64,000 bases of DNA. Origin: Lachnospiraceae bacterium. Its GTDB lineage: Bacteria; Bacillota; Clostridia; Lachnospirales; Lachnospiraceae. The notes under the pieces were generated by a model. The model was given only the letters and a program-made list of their open reading frames with translations. It ran no database searches and was not told the DNA's origin. Within the stretch, counting starts at the first letter, position 1. Every line of letters begins with the position of its first letter. The stretch spans positions 1 to 64,000 of the forward strand of contig CAJTCV010000005.1 in NCBI GenBank assembly GCA_910574805.1, in the 5' to 3' direction. Both the position numbers and the translations under genes were made by a program. Below are positions 43,977-53,887 of this stretch, piece by piece.

Positions 43977-44489
43977 CTACAGGAGCTGTTCCATCACATG
44001 GGCGTAGATCTCCTGGCTTTTACCCTTCCAGTGGTCGCAGACGGAGATGGCCTGTTTTCGGGAAGGAACGGATAATGTAAGGTCGATGAGGGTGGAATCC
44101 TGCTCCCGCACCTGACAGCGCACCAGGTAGTCCTGTCCGTTTCCGGGGAAATAATCTGCGGTGGTGGACAGGCTGTCCCGGATCTTCAGATGGTTTTCCT
44201 CCAGATACTCCAGGATATCCTGACAGATGGCGTCTGAGACCTTGTCTCCAAAATAATGCAGGGTGTCTCTGCCGGCGTCTGTAATACGGTAGATGGAGCT
44301 GTTGTAGCTGCTGGTCATGGTCACGAGCCCGGTCTCCTCCAGCTCGGAGAGGACCTGCTGGACGGTAAAATAACTGGTATACTCGTTGTTCAGGATGAAC
44401 TCGGAGATCTGAGAGTTGGTCAGGGGAGCATCTATCTGGGACAGAAGCTTCAGGACAATCAGTTTGTAGAGGCTCAGTGGATCGGACAT
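43977..44489 (-). CDS. DUF4364 family protein
   Basis: The 170-residue protein has an N-terminal winged-helix-like part (LYKLIVLKLLSQIDAPLTNSQ, VQQVLSELEETGLVTM) and a mixed C-terminal part, matching DUF4364. A regulatory role is likely from the fold but not proven. ATG 44489 is used because GAAGGAGG lies upstream; a longer TTG start would include that ribosome site. Confidence 0.88.
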   Translation of the reverse strand: MSDPLSLYKLIVLKLLSQIDAPLTNSQISEFILNNEYTSYFTVQQVLSELEETGLVTMTSSYNSSIYRITDAGRDTLHYFGDKVSDAICQDILEYLEENHLKIRDSLSTTADYFPGNGQDYLVRCQVREQDSTLIDLTLSVPSRKQAISVCDHWKGKSQEIYAHVMEQLL

Positions 44490-44534
44490 GGGCTTTTCCT
44501 CCTTCAATGATGATTTTTTACAGACAGAACAGAG

Positions 44535-45467
44535 TCATGCAGGTGGCTGGTAATACCTGCCCTGCCAGGTGTCCCGGGCCCGGAATGCCTGGTGGATCGT
44601 GTTCAGGACATGTCGCTTGGACCGGGTCCAGAGAGGCGCGATGAGCTGGTCTCCTGGTCCGTCTCCGGTGAGACGGTGGATGACCATGTCCGGGCGCAGG
44701 CATTCCACGCAGGAGAGAACCAGATCTGTGTATTGCTCCAGGGTGGGAACGGGAAAGGGATGCTGCCCGTAGAATGCGGCAAGGTCTGTCCCTTTCAGGA
44801 TATGCAGAAGCTGGAGCTTTATGCCCTGGATCTCCACTGCATTCAGATACCGGATGGATGCGAGCATCCGTTCTCTGTCCTCCCCGGGGAGGCAGAGGAT
44901 CATATGAGTGATAACCTCGATCCCGCAGGCGCGCAGACGATGTACCGCGTCCTCAAAGGTGGAGAGAGGATAGCCTCTGCGGATAAAGGAGGCGGTGTCC
45001 TCATGGATGGTCTGGAGGCCCAGCTCCACCCATACAGGCTTGATCTGATTCAGCTCTGCCAGAAGCGATACGACTTCCGGTCCCAGGCAGTCGGGCCTGG
45101 TGGCAATGGACAGGAGGACGACCTCCGGATGGGAGATGGCCTCCGTAAAAAGAGAGCGAAGGCGGGGGACCGGGGCATAGGTATTGGTATAAGCCTGAAA
45201 ATACGCGATGTAGCGGCGCACCGGCCGTTTGTTCTGAAGGCGCATCCGGGCGTCCCGGAGCTGGGCGCTTACGGACAGTGCAGGATCAGCGGCAAAATCG
45301 CCGGAGCCTCCGGCACTGCAGAAGATGCAGCCCCCGGTCCCGATCGTACCGTCCCGGTTGGGACAGGTCATACCACCGTTCAGGGACAGTCGGTATACCT
45401 TCTCGCCGAAACGCTTTTTTAATTCGTAATCAAGGGAATGATAAGGTTTGTCGTTCCATAACATCAT
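44535..45467 (-). CDS. Radical SAM protein, TIGR01212/YhcC family
   Basis: The 310-residue protein carries the iron-sulfur cysteines in MTCPNRDGTIGTGGCIFCS and family segments AYFQAYTNTYAP, ATRPDCLG, ELGLQTIHEDTASFIRRGY and THMILCLPGEDRERM. Members are radical SAM enzymes whose substrate is not firmly established. The AAAGCG-rich C-terminus (IHRLTGDGPGDQLIAPLW) is typical. Confidence 0.9.
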   Translation of the reverse strand: MMLWNDKPYHSLDYELKKRFGEKVYRLSLNGGMTCPNRDGTIGTGGCIFCSAGGSGDFAADPALSVSAQLRDARMRLQNKRPVRRYIAYFQAYTNTYAPVPRLRSLFTEAISHPEVVLLSIATRPDCLGPEVVSLLAELNQIKPVWVELGLQTIHEDTASFIRRGYPLSTFEDAVHRLRACGIEVITHMILCLPGEDRERMLASIRYLNAVEIQGIKLQLLHILKGTDLAAFYGQHPFPVPTLEQYTDLVLSCVECLRPDMVIHRLTGDGPGDQLIAPLWTRSKRHVLNTIHQAFRARDTWQGRYYQPPA

Positions 45468-45526
45468 AGATTCAATCTATCACAGCGGATTGTAAAAATC
45501 AAGCATTGCCTTCGGGTCCTTAAAAA

Positions 45527-45541
45527 ACCTGCAGGGCAGGT
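45527..45541. other. Small hairpin upstream of rho
   Basis: ACCTGC-AGG-GCAGGT followed by CTTTGG in the 216-bp gap before rho. A possible rho promoter lies just after it, TTTTCA (45557) and TATACT (45580-45585) with 17 bp between. Whether the hairpin ends transcription is uncertain. Confidence 0.35.
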
Positions 45542-45683
45542 CTTTGGTATTTCCCCTTTTCAATTTTGGATAAATGGAGTATACTGTAAGATAGTTCGAG
45601 AACATTCTGCCGGATCTGGCAGACTCTTTCCCCAGTGTATAGAGCAGTAATGAACACTTTTAGAACAAATTCAGGAGGAATGT

Positions 45684-47024
45684 ATGGACAATAATATGAG
45701 AGAAAAATATGAATCTCTGTCACTTTCGGTGCTGCGCGATGTGGCGAAGAACCGAGGGATCAAAGGAACATCCGGTATGAGGAAGGATGCGGTGATCGAG
45801 GCGATGCTGGCAGAGGATGAGCGGACGACTGCTGCGGAGATGGTGAAGAGCCAGGCGGCAGAAACCGGAAAGTCCGTATCGGATATGGAACAGCTGGACA
45901 GCGGACAGACTGTGAAGGGTTTTCTGGAAGTCATGGCGGACGGATTCGGCTTCATCCGGAGCGACAACTATCTGCCGGGAGAAAATGACGTCTACGTGTC
46001 CCCGGCACAGATCCGCAGGTTCGGTCTGAAGACCGGAGATATCGTGGCGGGCAACACGAAGGTGAAGACGGAGAAGGAGAAGTTCTGCGCGCTTCTGTAC
46101 GTCAAGAGCGTCAACGGCCTTCATCCGGAGGCCAATGCCAAAAGGCCCAACTTTGAAGATCTGACCCCCATCTTCCCCAATGAGCGAATCCGGATGGAGC
46201 GGGCCGGGGGAAGCGTTGCCATGCGCATCGTGGACGAGATCGCTCCCATCGGCAAGGGACAGAGGGGAATGATCGTCTCTCCGCCCAAGGCCGGGAAGAC
46301 GACGCTGTTAAAAGATGTGGCAAAGTCCATTACCAAAAATAATCCGGAGATGTACCTGATCATTCTGCTGATCGACGAGCGTCCGGAGGAGGTCACGGAC
46401 GTGAAGGAGGCCATCGAGGGCAGGAATGTAGAAGTGGTTTATTCCACCTTTGACGAGCTGGCGGAGCGCCATAAGAGGGTGTCCGAGATGGTTATCGAAC
46501 GGGCGAAGCGCCTGGTGGAGAGTGGGAAAGACGTGGCGATCCTTCTGGACAGCATCACCCGTCTGGCAAGGGCCTACAATCTGATCGTGCCGCCCAGCGG
46601 CCGTACGCTGTCCGGCGGTCTGGATCCGGCGGCTCTTCATATGCCCAAGCGTTTCTTCGGCGCAGCCAGGAACATGCGGGAGGGCGGGAGTCTGACGATT
46701 CTTGCCACGGCGCTGGTGGATACGGGCAGCAAGATGGATGACGTAGTCTATGAGGAATTCAAGAGTACCGGCAATATGGAGCTTGTCCTGGACCGTAAGG
46801 TGGCCGAGAAACGGGTATTTCCTGCCATTGATATTCCCAAGTCCAGCACCCGGAGAGAGGATCTGCTCCTGAATCCGGATGAGCAGCAGGCGATGGACAA
46901 CATCCGGAAGGGACTCAACGGCATGAAGGCGGATGATGCGGTGGAGACGATTCTGAATCTGTTTGCCCGCACCAGAAACAATGAAGAATTCGTTCAGAAC
47001 GCGAAAAAAATGAGATTTTTCTGA
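45684..47024 (+). CDS. rho: Transcription termination factor Rho
   Basis: The 446-residue hexameric RNA helicase has the Rho N-terminal helical domain ([20 protein letters not shown]), the cold-shock RNA-binding domain ([36 protein letters not shown]), Walker [15 protein letters not shown] and Walker [17 protein letters not shown]. No large insert is present. AGGAGG precedes the ATG, and rpmE follows behind its own promoter. Confidence 0.97.
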   Translation: MDNNMREKYESLSLSVLRDVAKNRGIKGTSGMRKDAVIEAMLAEDERTTAAEMVKSQAAETGKSVSDMEQLDSGQTVKGFLEVMADGFGFIRSDNYLPGENDVYVSPAQIRRFGLKTGDIVAGNTKVKTEKEKFCALLYVKSVNGLHPEANAKRPNFEDLTPIFPNERIRMERAGGSVAMRIVDEIAPIGKGQRGMIVSPPKAGKTTLLKDVAKSITKNNPEMYLIILLIDERPEEVTDVKEAIEGRNVEVVYSTFDELAERHKRVSEMVIERAKRLVESGKDVAILLDSITRLARAYNLIVPPSGRTLSGGLDPAALHMPKRFFGAARNMREGGSLTILATALVDTGSKMDDVVYEEFKSTGNMELVLDRKVAEKRVFPAIDIPKSSTRREDLLLNPDEQQAMDNIRKGLNGMKADDAVETILNLFARTRNNEEFVQNAKKMRFF

Positions 47025-47042
47025 TGTTTTTTTCGGAATAAC

Positions 47043-47071
47043 TTGCATCGCAGGAAACTGTGTGCTATAAT
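47043..47071 (+). promoter_or_regulatory. rpmE promoter
   Basis: TTGCAT (47043-47048) and TATAAT (47066-47071) with a 17-bp spacer, giving a leader of about 130 bases before rpmE. No known L31 autoregulatory element could be assigned in the leader. Confidence 0.8.
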
Positions 47072-47208
47072 CATAGGGCTAATGAAGTGAAGAACCACAG
47101 GGACTTGTGGGGATAGTCCGGGGTAGCTTGCTGTGGAATCATCGGAGCAGCATTGACCGGGAATTGGAAAAGGCCAGAAGTTCACAGAAGAATGAAAGAG
47201 GTGAAGAC

Positions 47209-47412
47209 ATGAAGGAAGGAATCCATCCGAATTATTATCAGGCAACTGTAACCTGCAACTGCGGCAACACTTTTGTGACAGGTTCTACCAGGAAAGACAT
47301 CCACGTAGAGATCTGCTCCAAGTGCCATTCTTTCTACACAGGACAGCAGAAGGCAGCGGCAGCCCGTGGACGTATTGATAAGTTCAATCGGAAATATGGT
47401 ATCAGCAAATAA
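47209..47412 (+). CDS. rpmE: 50S ribosomal protein L31, zinc-binding form
   Basis: The 67-residue protein begins [20 protein letters not shown] and ends with FTGxQ-type [12 protein letters not shown]. The CNC and CSKC cysteines mark the zinc-containing type of L31. ATG 47209 follows GAGGTGA; the frame is open further upstream but those residues are not L31. Confidence 0.97.
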   Translation: MKEGIHPNYYQATVTCNCGNTFVTGSTRKDIHVEICSKCHSFYTGQQKAAAARGRIDKFNRKYGISK

Positions 47413-47427
47413 GCTTGAGAGAAAGAC

Positions 47428-47463
47428 AGGTTGGGGTTACGCGTTAATCTCAACCTATTTTTA
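47428..47463 (+). terminator. Rho-independent terminator after rpmE
   Basis: AGGTTGGGGTT and AATCTCAACCT around ACGCGTT, followed by ATTTTTAA. Confidence 0.82.
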
Positions 47464-47480
47464 ATATATTGATTCGGTGA

Positions 47481-48479
47481 ATGACAAAAGCAGAAGGGTG
47501 TGAGAGAGTGAAACCATCAGGAATCGGAGGCCAGGCGGTACTCGAAGGGATCATGATGAAAAATAAAGAACGCTACTCGGTGGCGGTGAGAAAGCCGGAC
47601 GGAGAGATTGAAGTCCATACCGGTGAGCATGAGGGGATCGGCAGCAGGAGTGCTCTGGCAAAGCTGCCCCTGATCCGGGGCGTGGTGAATTTTGTGGATT
47701 CGCTGGTGCTGGGCATGGAGACGCTGACGTACTCGGCGGGTTTTTATGAAGAGGAGGATGAGCAGGAGCCGGGAGCATTTGAGCGGTTTCTGCTGAACGT
47801 ATTTGGAGAACGGGCAGAGAAGATCGTCATGGGTGTCACGGTGGCATTTTCCATCGTCATGGCAGTGGGAATCTTCATGGTGCTGCCCTACTTTATCTCC
47901 GGCTTTTTCCGGGATTATATCGTCAGCAATACGCTGCTGGCGATCCTGGAGGGTGCGATCCGGCTGGGGCTGTTCGTGCTCTATGTGGTGCTGATCTCGT
48001 CCATGAAGGACATTAAGAGAGTATACATGTATCACGGTGCGGAGCATAAATGTATCAACTGCATTGAGCGGGGAAGAGAGCTGAACGTAAAAAATGTACG
48101 TAAGAGCTCCCGTTATCATTCCAGATGCGGCACCAGCTTCCTTTTTATTGTCATGGTCATCAGCATCGTCTTTTTTATCTTTATCCGGGTGGAATCCCCG
48201 GCCCTGCGGATACTGTTCCGGCTTCTCCTTATTCCGGTTATCGCCGGAGTGTCCTATGAGTTCATCCGGCTGGCAGGCAGGAGCGAGAATGTGCTGGTGA
48301 GAATTTTAAGCCTTCCGGGAAAGGGGATGCAGATGCTCACTACGAAGGAACCGGATGACAGCATGATCGAGGTGGCCATGGCAGCAGTGGAGGCTGTCTT
48401 CGACTGGCGGGCATTCCAGGGGTATCGGCTGGACGACGGGGACGAAGAAGAGGATCCGGAAGCCGGGAGTGAAGAATGA
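47481..48479 (+). CDS. DUF1385 family membrane protein
   Basis: The 332-residue protein has the DUF1385 opening SGIGGQAVLEGIMMKNKERYSVAVRKP, then the conserved YHGAEHKCINCIERG and SRYHSRCGTSFLF with His/Cys residues, and several membrane helices. Function is unknown, but the family lies beside rpmE, prmC and prfA in many Clostridia. The start is uncertain between ATG 47481 and GTG 47508. The stop overlaps prmC as ATGA. Confidence 0.9.
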   Translation: MTKAEGCERVKPSGIGGQAVLEGIMMKNKERYSVAVRKPDGEIEVHTGEHEGIGSRSALAKLPLIRGVVNFVDSLVLGMETLTYSAGFYEEEDEQEPGAFERFLLNVFGERAEKIVMGVTVAFSIVMAVGIFMVLPYFISGFFRDYIVSNTLLAILEGAIRLGLFVLYVVLISSMKDIKRVYMYHGAEHKCINCIERGRELNVKNVRKSSRYHSRCGTSFLFIVMVISIVFFIFIRVESPALRILFRLLLIPVIAGVSYEFIRLAGRSENVLVRILSLPGKGMQMLTTKEPDDSMIEVAMAAVEAVFDWRAFQGYRLDDGDEEEDPEAGSEE

Positions 48480-49306
48480 CGCTGGGGGAGCTGTTCCGGG
48501 AAGGAAAGAACGCACTTCTGGCGGCAGAAGTGGCAGAGTGGGAGCTGGATGCCTGGTATCTGCTGGAATACGCTGCCGGATGTACAAAAAGCAGCTACTA
48601 TATGCATTTTGATGAGCCGGTGGAAGAAGAACAGGTGCGAAAGTACAGGGAGCTGATCCGGAGAAGAGGCCGTCATATTCCGCTGCAGTATCTCACCGGG
48701 AGCCAGGAGTTCATGGGATATTCCTTTCTGGTCACGGAGGATGTGCTGATCCCCAGACAGGATACGGAGATCCTGGTGGAAGAGGCTCTCGGGTCGATCC
48801 GTCCGGGGATGGAGATCCTGGATCTGTGCACCGGATCCGGGTGCATTCTGCTCAGCATCCTGAAGATGGTTCCGGATGTGAGAGGAACCGGGACCGATGT
48901 GTCGAAGAAAGCGCTTCTTGTGGCGGAGGAGAACCGGAAGCGTCTGGGGGTGGAAGCCAGGTTCCGGGAAAGCGATCTGTTTGAACAGGTAACAGGAATC
49001 TATGACCGGATTTTGTCCAATCCGCCCTATATCCCATCAGGGGTCATTGATACGCTGATGGAAGAGGTGCGGGAGCATGAGCCGCGGCTGGCGCTGGACG
49101 GCGGAGCGGACGGTCTGCACTGCTACCGGGAGATCATCCGGCAGAGTCCCCGGTATCTGAAGCCCGGAGGGATGCTGTATCTGGAGATCGGATATGATCA
49201 GGCAGAGGCGGTCACGGGGCTTATGGAACAGGATTTTACCGGCATCCGTGTGGCAGAGGATCTGGCAGGGCTCTGCCGGGTCGTATACGGGAGCCGGAAG
49301 CCATAG
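48476..49306 (+). CDS. prmC: Peptide chain release factor N5-glutamine methyltransferase
   Basis: The 276-residue SAM methyltransferase has the N-terminal helical domain, [16 protein letters not shown], the SAM site [16 protein letters not shown] and the catalytic SNPPYIPSG. It methylates the GGQ glutamine of release factors, and its substrate gene prfA follows 18 bases later. Confidence 0.96.
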   Translation: MTLGELFREGKNALLAAEVAEWELDAWYLLEYAAGCTKSSYYMHFDEPVEEEQVRKYRELIRRRGRHIPLQYLTGSQEFMGYSFLVTEDVLIPRQDTEILVEEALGSIRPGMEILDLCTGSGCILLSILKMVPDVRGTGTDVSKKALLVAEENRKRLGVEARFRESDLFEQVTGIYDRILSNPPYIPSGVIDTLMEEVREHEPRLALDGGADGLHCYREIIRQSPRYLKPGGMLYLEIGYDQAEAVTGLMEQDFTGIRVAEDLAGLCRVVYGSRKP

Positions 49307-49323
49307 ACAGATGGAGGAAAGAG

Positions 49324-50400
49324 ATGTTTGACAGATTAGAAGATCTGGTAAGGCGGTATGAAGAGATCACGAATGAACTGACAGAACCTTCTGTGGTCAA
49401 TGATCAGAACCGCTTTCGGAAGCTGATGAAAGAGCAGGCGGAGCTGCAGCCTCTGGTGGACGCCTATGTGGAGTATAAGAAGTGCCAGGAGACGGCGGAG
49501 GACAGTCTTGCCATGCTGGAGGGAGAATCTGACGAGGAGATGCGGGAGATGCTGAAGGAGGAGCTCTCCGAGGCCAGGAAGCGCACAGGGGAGCTGGAGC
49601 AGCAGATGAAGATCCTGCTCCTGCCAAAGGATCCTAATGATGATAAAAATGTAATCGTGGAGATCCGGGCGGGCGCCGGCGGAGATGAGGCGGCGCTTTT
49701 TGCAGCGGAGATCTACCGGATGTACGCCCACTATGCAGAGGCGAGACGCTGGAAGGTGGAGATGATGGAGGCCGATGAGATCGGCATCGGCGGGATGAAG
49801 AGCGCCACTTTCATGATCACGGGGCAGGGCGCCTATTCCGTGATGAAATATGAGTCCGGCGTGCACCGGGTCCAGAGAGTTCCGGAGACTGAGTCCGGCG
49901 GGCGTATCCATACTTCCACAATCACGGTGGCGGTGATGCCGGAGGCGGAAGAGGTGGATGTGCAGATTGATGAGAAGGACATCCGGATCGACGTCATGAG
50001 AGCGTCCGGCAACGGCGGACAGTGCGTCAATACTACGGATTCTGCTGTACGTCTGACGCACTATCCCACCGGAATCGTGGTGTACAGCCAGACGGAGAAG
50101 TCCCAGCTTCAGAACAAGGCGAAGGCCTTCGCACTGCTGCGGGCAAAGCTCTATGATATGGAATGTCAGAAGGCCCATGACGCGGAGGCGGAGGCCAGAA
50201 GGAGTCAGATCGGTACGGGGGACCGCTCGGAGAAGATCAGGACATACAACTTCCCCCAGGGGCGTGTGACAGATCACCGGATCAATCTGACCCTGTATAA
50301 GCTGGATAAGATCATGAACGGGGATATTCAGGAGATCCTGGACGCCTGCATTGCGGCGGATCAGGCAAAGCGCCTGAGCCGGCTGGAGGAACGGGCATAG
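49324..50400 (+). CDS. prfA: Peptide chain release factor 1
   Basis: The 358-residue factor has the catalytic GGQ in [19 protein letters not shown] and the RF1 anticodon-like PxT region [11 protein letters not shown]-type ([15 protein letters not shown]). It reads UAA and UAG. One unusual point is Cys in GGQCVN where many RF1 proteins have His or Ser. AGGAAAGAG precedes the ATG. Confidence 0.96.
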   Translation: MFDRLEDLVRRYEEITNELTEPSVVNDQNRFRKLMKEQAELQPLVDAYVEYKKCQETAEDSLAMLEGESDEEMREMLKEELSEARKRTGELEQQMKILLLPKDPNDDKNVIVEIRAGAGGDEAALFAAEIYRMYAHYAEARRWKVEMMEADEIGIGGMKSATFMITGQGAYSVMKYESGVHRVQRVPETESGGRIHTSTITVAVMPEAEEVDVQIDEKDIRIDVMRASGNGGQCVNTTDSAVRLTHYPTGIVVYSQTEKSQLQNKAKAFALLRAKLYDMECQKAHDAEAEARRSQIGTGDRSEKIRTYNFPQGRVTDHRINLTLYKLDKIMNGDIQEILDACIAADQAKRLSRLEERA

Positions 50401-50471
50401 GGAATCTGCCGCATTTTTATGGGAAAAAGTACCAAAAGAGGCTGTCTGAGGGCTGAAATCATGAAACCGGG

Positions 50472-50500
50472 TTGAAATTACCAGTCTTTTTACGTATAAT
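50472..50500 (+). promoter_or_regulatory. glmM promoter
   Basis: TTGAAA (50472-50477) and TATAAT (50495-50500) with a 17-bp spacer, 44 bp before the glmM start. Confidence 0.8.
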
Positions 50501-50544
50501 AGAGTACCGATACTTGAAAAGCTAATGGATAGTGAGGATAGAAA

Positions 50545-51879
50545 ATGGGAAAATATTTTGGGACTGACGGCTTCCGCGGAGAAGCCAATGTAAATCTGAC
50601 GGTGGAACATGCATTCAAGGTAGGACGTTTTCTGGGCTGGTATTACGGAAAAGAGCATAAGGCGCAGATCGTCATCGGAAAGGATACGAGAAGATCCAGT
50701 TACATGTTTGAGTATTCGCTTGTGGCGGGGCTTACGGCTTCCGGTGCGGACGTATATCTTCTGCATGTGACGACCACGCCCAGTGTCTCCTATGTGGTGC
50801 GTACAGAGGGCTTTGACTGCGGGATCATGATCTCTGCCAGCCATAATCCGTTCTATGACAACGGGATCAAGATCATCAACAGCATGGGCTATAAGATGGA
50901 AGCGGCTGTGGAGGATCAGATCGAGGCATATATCGACGGAGAGACCGGCGAGCTTCCGCTGGCGACGAAGGAGCATATCGGGCGCACTGTGGATTTCTCC
51001 GCAGGAAGGAACCGCTATATCGGTTATCTGATCTCCCTTCCTACCCGGTCCTTCAAGACCATGCGGGTGGGGCTGGACTGCTCCAACGGAAGTGCTTCCG
51101 CCATTGCCAAGAGCGTCTTTGACGCGCTGGGAGCGAAGACCTATGTGATCCATAATGATCCCGACGGGACGAACATCAACAGGGACTGCGGTTCCACCCA
51201 TATCGAGGCGCTCCAGGCATTTGTGAAGGAGAAGGGACTGGATATCGGTTTTGCCTATGACGGCGACGCAGACCGCTGCCTTGCGGTGGATGAGCATGGG
51301 AATGTGGTGGACGGAGATCTGATCCTCTATATCTGCGGAAAATATATGAAAGAGATCGGGCAGCTGAAGGACGATATGATCGTGACGACCATTATGTCCA
51401 ACATCGGTCTCTACAAAGCCTGCGACAAGGTGGGTCTGAAATACCAGAAGACGAAGGTCGGAGACAAGTATGTATTTGAAAACATGATGGAGCACGGATA
51501 TCGTCTGGGCGGCGAACAGTCGGGACATATCATCTTCAGCAAGCATGCCACCACGGGGGACGGCATCCTGACCTCTCTGAAGATCATGGAGGTGCTCCTG
51601 GAGAAGAAGACGACGCTGGGAACGCTGGCATCGGAGGTGAAGATCTATCCGCAGCTTCTTGAGAACCTGCGGGTAACTGACAAGCAGGCAGTGCTCACGC
51701 ATCCGTCGGTGACAGCGGCCATCCATGAAGTGGAGGAAGCGCTGGGCAGCGACGGCAGGATCCTGGTGAGAGAGAGCGGTACGGAGCCGGTTCTCCGGGT
51801 GATGGTGGAAGCCACGACCCAGGAACTGTGCAGGGAGCATGTGTCAAAGGTCATCGATGTCATGAAGCATGTCATGTAG
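50545..51879 (+). CDS. glmM: Phosphoglucosamine mutase
   Basis: The 444-residue enzyme has the phosphohexomutase signatures: GTDGFRGEANVNLT, the active serine loop ISASHNPFYDNGIK, the metal loop FAYDGDADRC, and the phosphate-binding RESGTEPVLRVM. It makes glucosamine-1-phosphate for peptidoglycan. The start matches GlmM rather than phosphoglucomutase. A nucleotidyltransferase gene follows 73 bp later. Confidence 0.92.
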   Translation: MGKYFGTDGFRGEANVNLTVEHAFKVGRFLGWYYGKEHKAQIVIGKDTRRSSYMFEYSLVAGLTASGADVYLLHVTTTPSVSYVVRTEGFDCGIMISASHNPFYDNGIKIINSMGYKMEAAVEDQIEAYIDGETGELPLATKEHIGRTVDFSAGRNRYIGYLISLPTRSFKTMRVGLDCSNGSASAIAKSVFDALGAKTYVIHNDPDGTNINRDCGSTHIEALQAFVKEKGLDIGFAYDGDADRCLAVDEHGNVVDGDLILYICGKYMKEIGQLKDDMIVTTIMSNIGLYKACDKVGLKYQKTKVGDKYVFENMMEHGYRLGGEQSGHIIFSKHATTGDGILTSLKIMEVLLEKKTTLGTLASEVKIYPQLLENLRVTDKQAVLTHPSVTAAIHEVEEALGSDGRILVRESGTEPVLRVMVEATTQELCREHVSKVIDVMKHVM

Positions 51880-51952
51880 GAGAGACCGGCAGGGATTCAC
51901 CGGATCCTGCAGGATCCAGAGATAAATACAGGTAGATACACAGGAGGGAATC

Positions 51953-52870
51953 ATGAAAAAAACAACACTTGTGGTCATGGCGGCCGGCATCGGCAGCCGG
52001 TTCGGGGGCGGCATCAAACAGCTGGAGCCGGTGGGACCGTCTGGAGAGATCATCATAGATTATTCCATTCACGATGCCATGGAAGCCGGTTTTGACAAGG
52101 TGGTATTCATTATCCGGAAGGATCTGGAGAGAGATTTCCGGGAGGTGATCGGAGACCGGATGGAACGGCGCGTGGAGACAGCCTATGCCTTTCAGGAGCT
52201 TGACGATCTTCCGGAGGGTTTTGCGAAACCGGAAGGCCGGACGAAGCCCTGGGGGACCGGACAGGCGATCCTGTGCTGCAAAGATCTGGTGAAGGAGCCG
52301 TTCGCGGTGATCAATGCGGATGATTACTATGGGAAGGAAGCATTTGTCAAGGTCCATGATTTCCTGGCACAGGAGCGCACGCAGGGAGAACGCATGGAGT
52401 TCTGTATGGCAGGTTTTCTGCTGGGTAATACACTGAGCGAGAACGGCGGCGTGACCAGAGGCATCTGCAGTGTGGACGGGAAGCAGCACCTGACCAGGGT
52501 GACGGAGACAAAGAATATCGTGAAGACGGAGCAGGGAGCTGCTGTAAAGTCGGAGGACGGGACTCTGACGCCGGTGGATGCCCGCTGTCCGGTATCCATG
52601 AACATGTGGGGACTGACGCCGGAGATCTTCCCGGTGCTGGAGAGCGGATTCCGGGATTTCCTCTCCGGTCTTTCGGACCGGACGAAGGGAGAGTATCTGA
52701 TTCCCACCATCATGGACGGACTGATCCAGGAGAAGAGAGCCAATGTGACTGTTCTGGAGTCCAGTGACCGGTGGTTCGGAGTCACCTATAAAGAAGATAA
52801 GCCGGCAGTGATCCGTTCCTTCCGGGAACTGATTGCAGCAGGCGTCTACAAAGAGAGACTGTTTGACTGA
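51953..52870 (+). CDS. Sugar nucleotidyltransferase-like protein
   Basis: The 305-residue protein begins TLVVMAAGIGSRFGGGIKQLEPVGPSG, the nucleotide-binding loop of GT-A nucleotidyltransferases, and has VINADDYYGKEAF with the metal-binding aspartates. The position after glmM suggests a sugar-1-phosphate substrate, but the specific reaction is not clear. Confidence 0.85.
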   Translation: MKKTTLVVMAAGIGSRFGGGIKQLEPVGPSGEIIIDYSIHDAMEAGFDKVVFIIRKDLERDFREVIGDRMERRVETAYAFQELDDLPEGFAKPEGRTKPWGTGQAILCCKDLVKEPFAVINADDYYGKEAFVKVHDFLAQERTQGERMEFCMAGFLLGNTLSENGGVTRGICSVDGKQHLTRVTETKNIVKTEQGAAVKSEDGTLTPVDARCPVSMNMWGLTPEIFPVLESGFRDFLSGLSDRTKGEYLIPTIMDGLIQEKRANVTVLESSDRWFGVTYKEDKPAVIRSFRELIAAGVYKERLFD

Positions 52871-52888
52871 CTTACGAAAAGAAAAAGG

Positions 52889-52917
52889 GCGGGGCTGCCG
52901 GGATCGTGCAGCCCCGC
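52889..52917 (-). terminator. GC-rich hairpin with a T tract on the minus strand
   Basis: GCGGGGCTGC and GCAGCCCCGC form a perfect 10-bp stem with a 9-base loop. On the plus strand no T run follows, while on the minus strand CCTTTTTCTTTT does. It therefore looks like a terminator for antisense transcription, although both flanking genes are on the plus strand. Confidence 0.55.
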
Positions 52918-52981
52918 ATGAATTTATCATGGTTGAAGAGCGGAAGTACGCGTGTTCGACTGTATATACAGGAGTAGAAAA

Positions 52982-53887
52982 ATGACGGAGATTCCATTTA
53001 AGAAGCCGGAGCTTTCGGATCGGGAGACGATTCTGTCTCATCTGAAGAACCAGGGGTTCCGTGGCTGTGAACGTACATTTGCCAATATTTATCTGTGGGC
53101 GAGATTTTACGGTCTGGTATGGGCCGAACTGGAAGGGACCATCGTCTTCCGGAGCATGTTTGACGGGAAATACTCGTATACGTATCCGGCGGGAGACGGA
53201 GACCGGAGGGCGGCGGTGGAGCGGCTGATCCGGGAAGAAGGACAGGAGTATCCTCTTCAGTTCCATGGGCTCAGCAGGAAGGAATATGAAGAGCTGGAAC
53301 AGTGTTTTCCGGGACAGTTTGAGATCTCCTGGCCAAGGGACGTGGAGGATTATGTATACGAGACGGAGAAGCTGATCCAGCTGTCCGGTAAAAAGTATCA
53401 CGGCAAGAAAAATCATATCAATCAGTTCAAGGCGGCTTATCCGGACTGGAGCTATGAACCGCTTACAGATGACAATGTGGAGGAATGCTTCCAGATGGCG
53501 CTCCGCTGGAGAGAGTTCAACGGCTGCGAAGGAGATCCGGAGAAAAACAAGGAGATGTGTGTTGCGCTGAACTCCCTGCGCCTGCAGAAGGAACTTGAGC
53601 TTCAGGGCGGCGTCCTGCGGGCAGGCGGCGAAGTGGTGGCTTTTACCATGGGCGAACCCGTGTCGGAGGATACCTTTGTAGTGCATATTGAGAAAGCCTA
53701 TGCGGATATCCGCGGCGCTTATCCCATGATCAACCAGCAGTTTCTGGAGCATGAGGTGTCTCGATATACTTATGTAAACCGGGAAGACGATACAGGAAAT
53801 GAGGGACTCAGGAAGGCAAAGCTGTCCTATCATCCGGCTTTTATGGTGGAAAAGGGAACAGCCGTGCGAAAAGGAGAGAACGTATGA
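52982..53887 (+). CDS. DUF2156 (GNAT-like) protein
   Basis: The 301-residue protein matches the DUF2156 fold shared with the lysyl-phosphatidylglycerol synthase acyltransferase domain: CERTFANIYLWARFYG, YETEKLIQLSGKKYHGKKNHINQFKAAYP, AYADIRGAYPMINQQFLEHE and EGLRKAKLSYHPAFMVEK. It probably transfers an acyl or aminoacyl group, but the substrate is unknown. ATG 52982 follows AGGAG. The stop overlaps hisC as ATGA. Confidence 0.88.
   Translation: MTEIPFKKPELSDRETILSHLKNQGFRGCERTFANIYLWARFYGLVWAELEGTIVFRSMFDGKYSYTYPAGDGDRRAAVERLIREEGQEYPLQFHGLSRKEYEELEQCFPGQFEISWPRDVEDYVYETEKLIQLSGKKYHGKKNHINQFKAAYPDWSYEPLTDDNVEECFQMALRWREFNGCEGDPEKNKEMCVALNSLRLQKELELQGGVLRAGGEVVAFTMGEPVSEDTFVVHIEKAYADIRGAYPMINQQFLEHEVSRYTYVNREDDTGNEGLRKAKLSYHPAFMVEKGTAVRKGENV

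Noticed and set aside
47072-47208. Riboswitch or ribosomal-protein leader before rpmE
   Set aside because: The 130-base leader shows no conserved riboswitch core that I recognise, and no strong competing hairpins.
49336-51840. Long minus-strand open frame of over 800 codons across prfA and glmM
   Set aside because: It is opposite two well-recognised genes, has leucine/histidine-rich low-information composition and no ribosome site; it reflects codon bias of the real genes. The same holds for minus-strand frames at 36503-37852 and 51872-53953.
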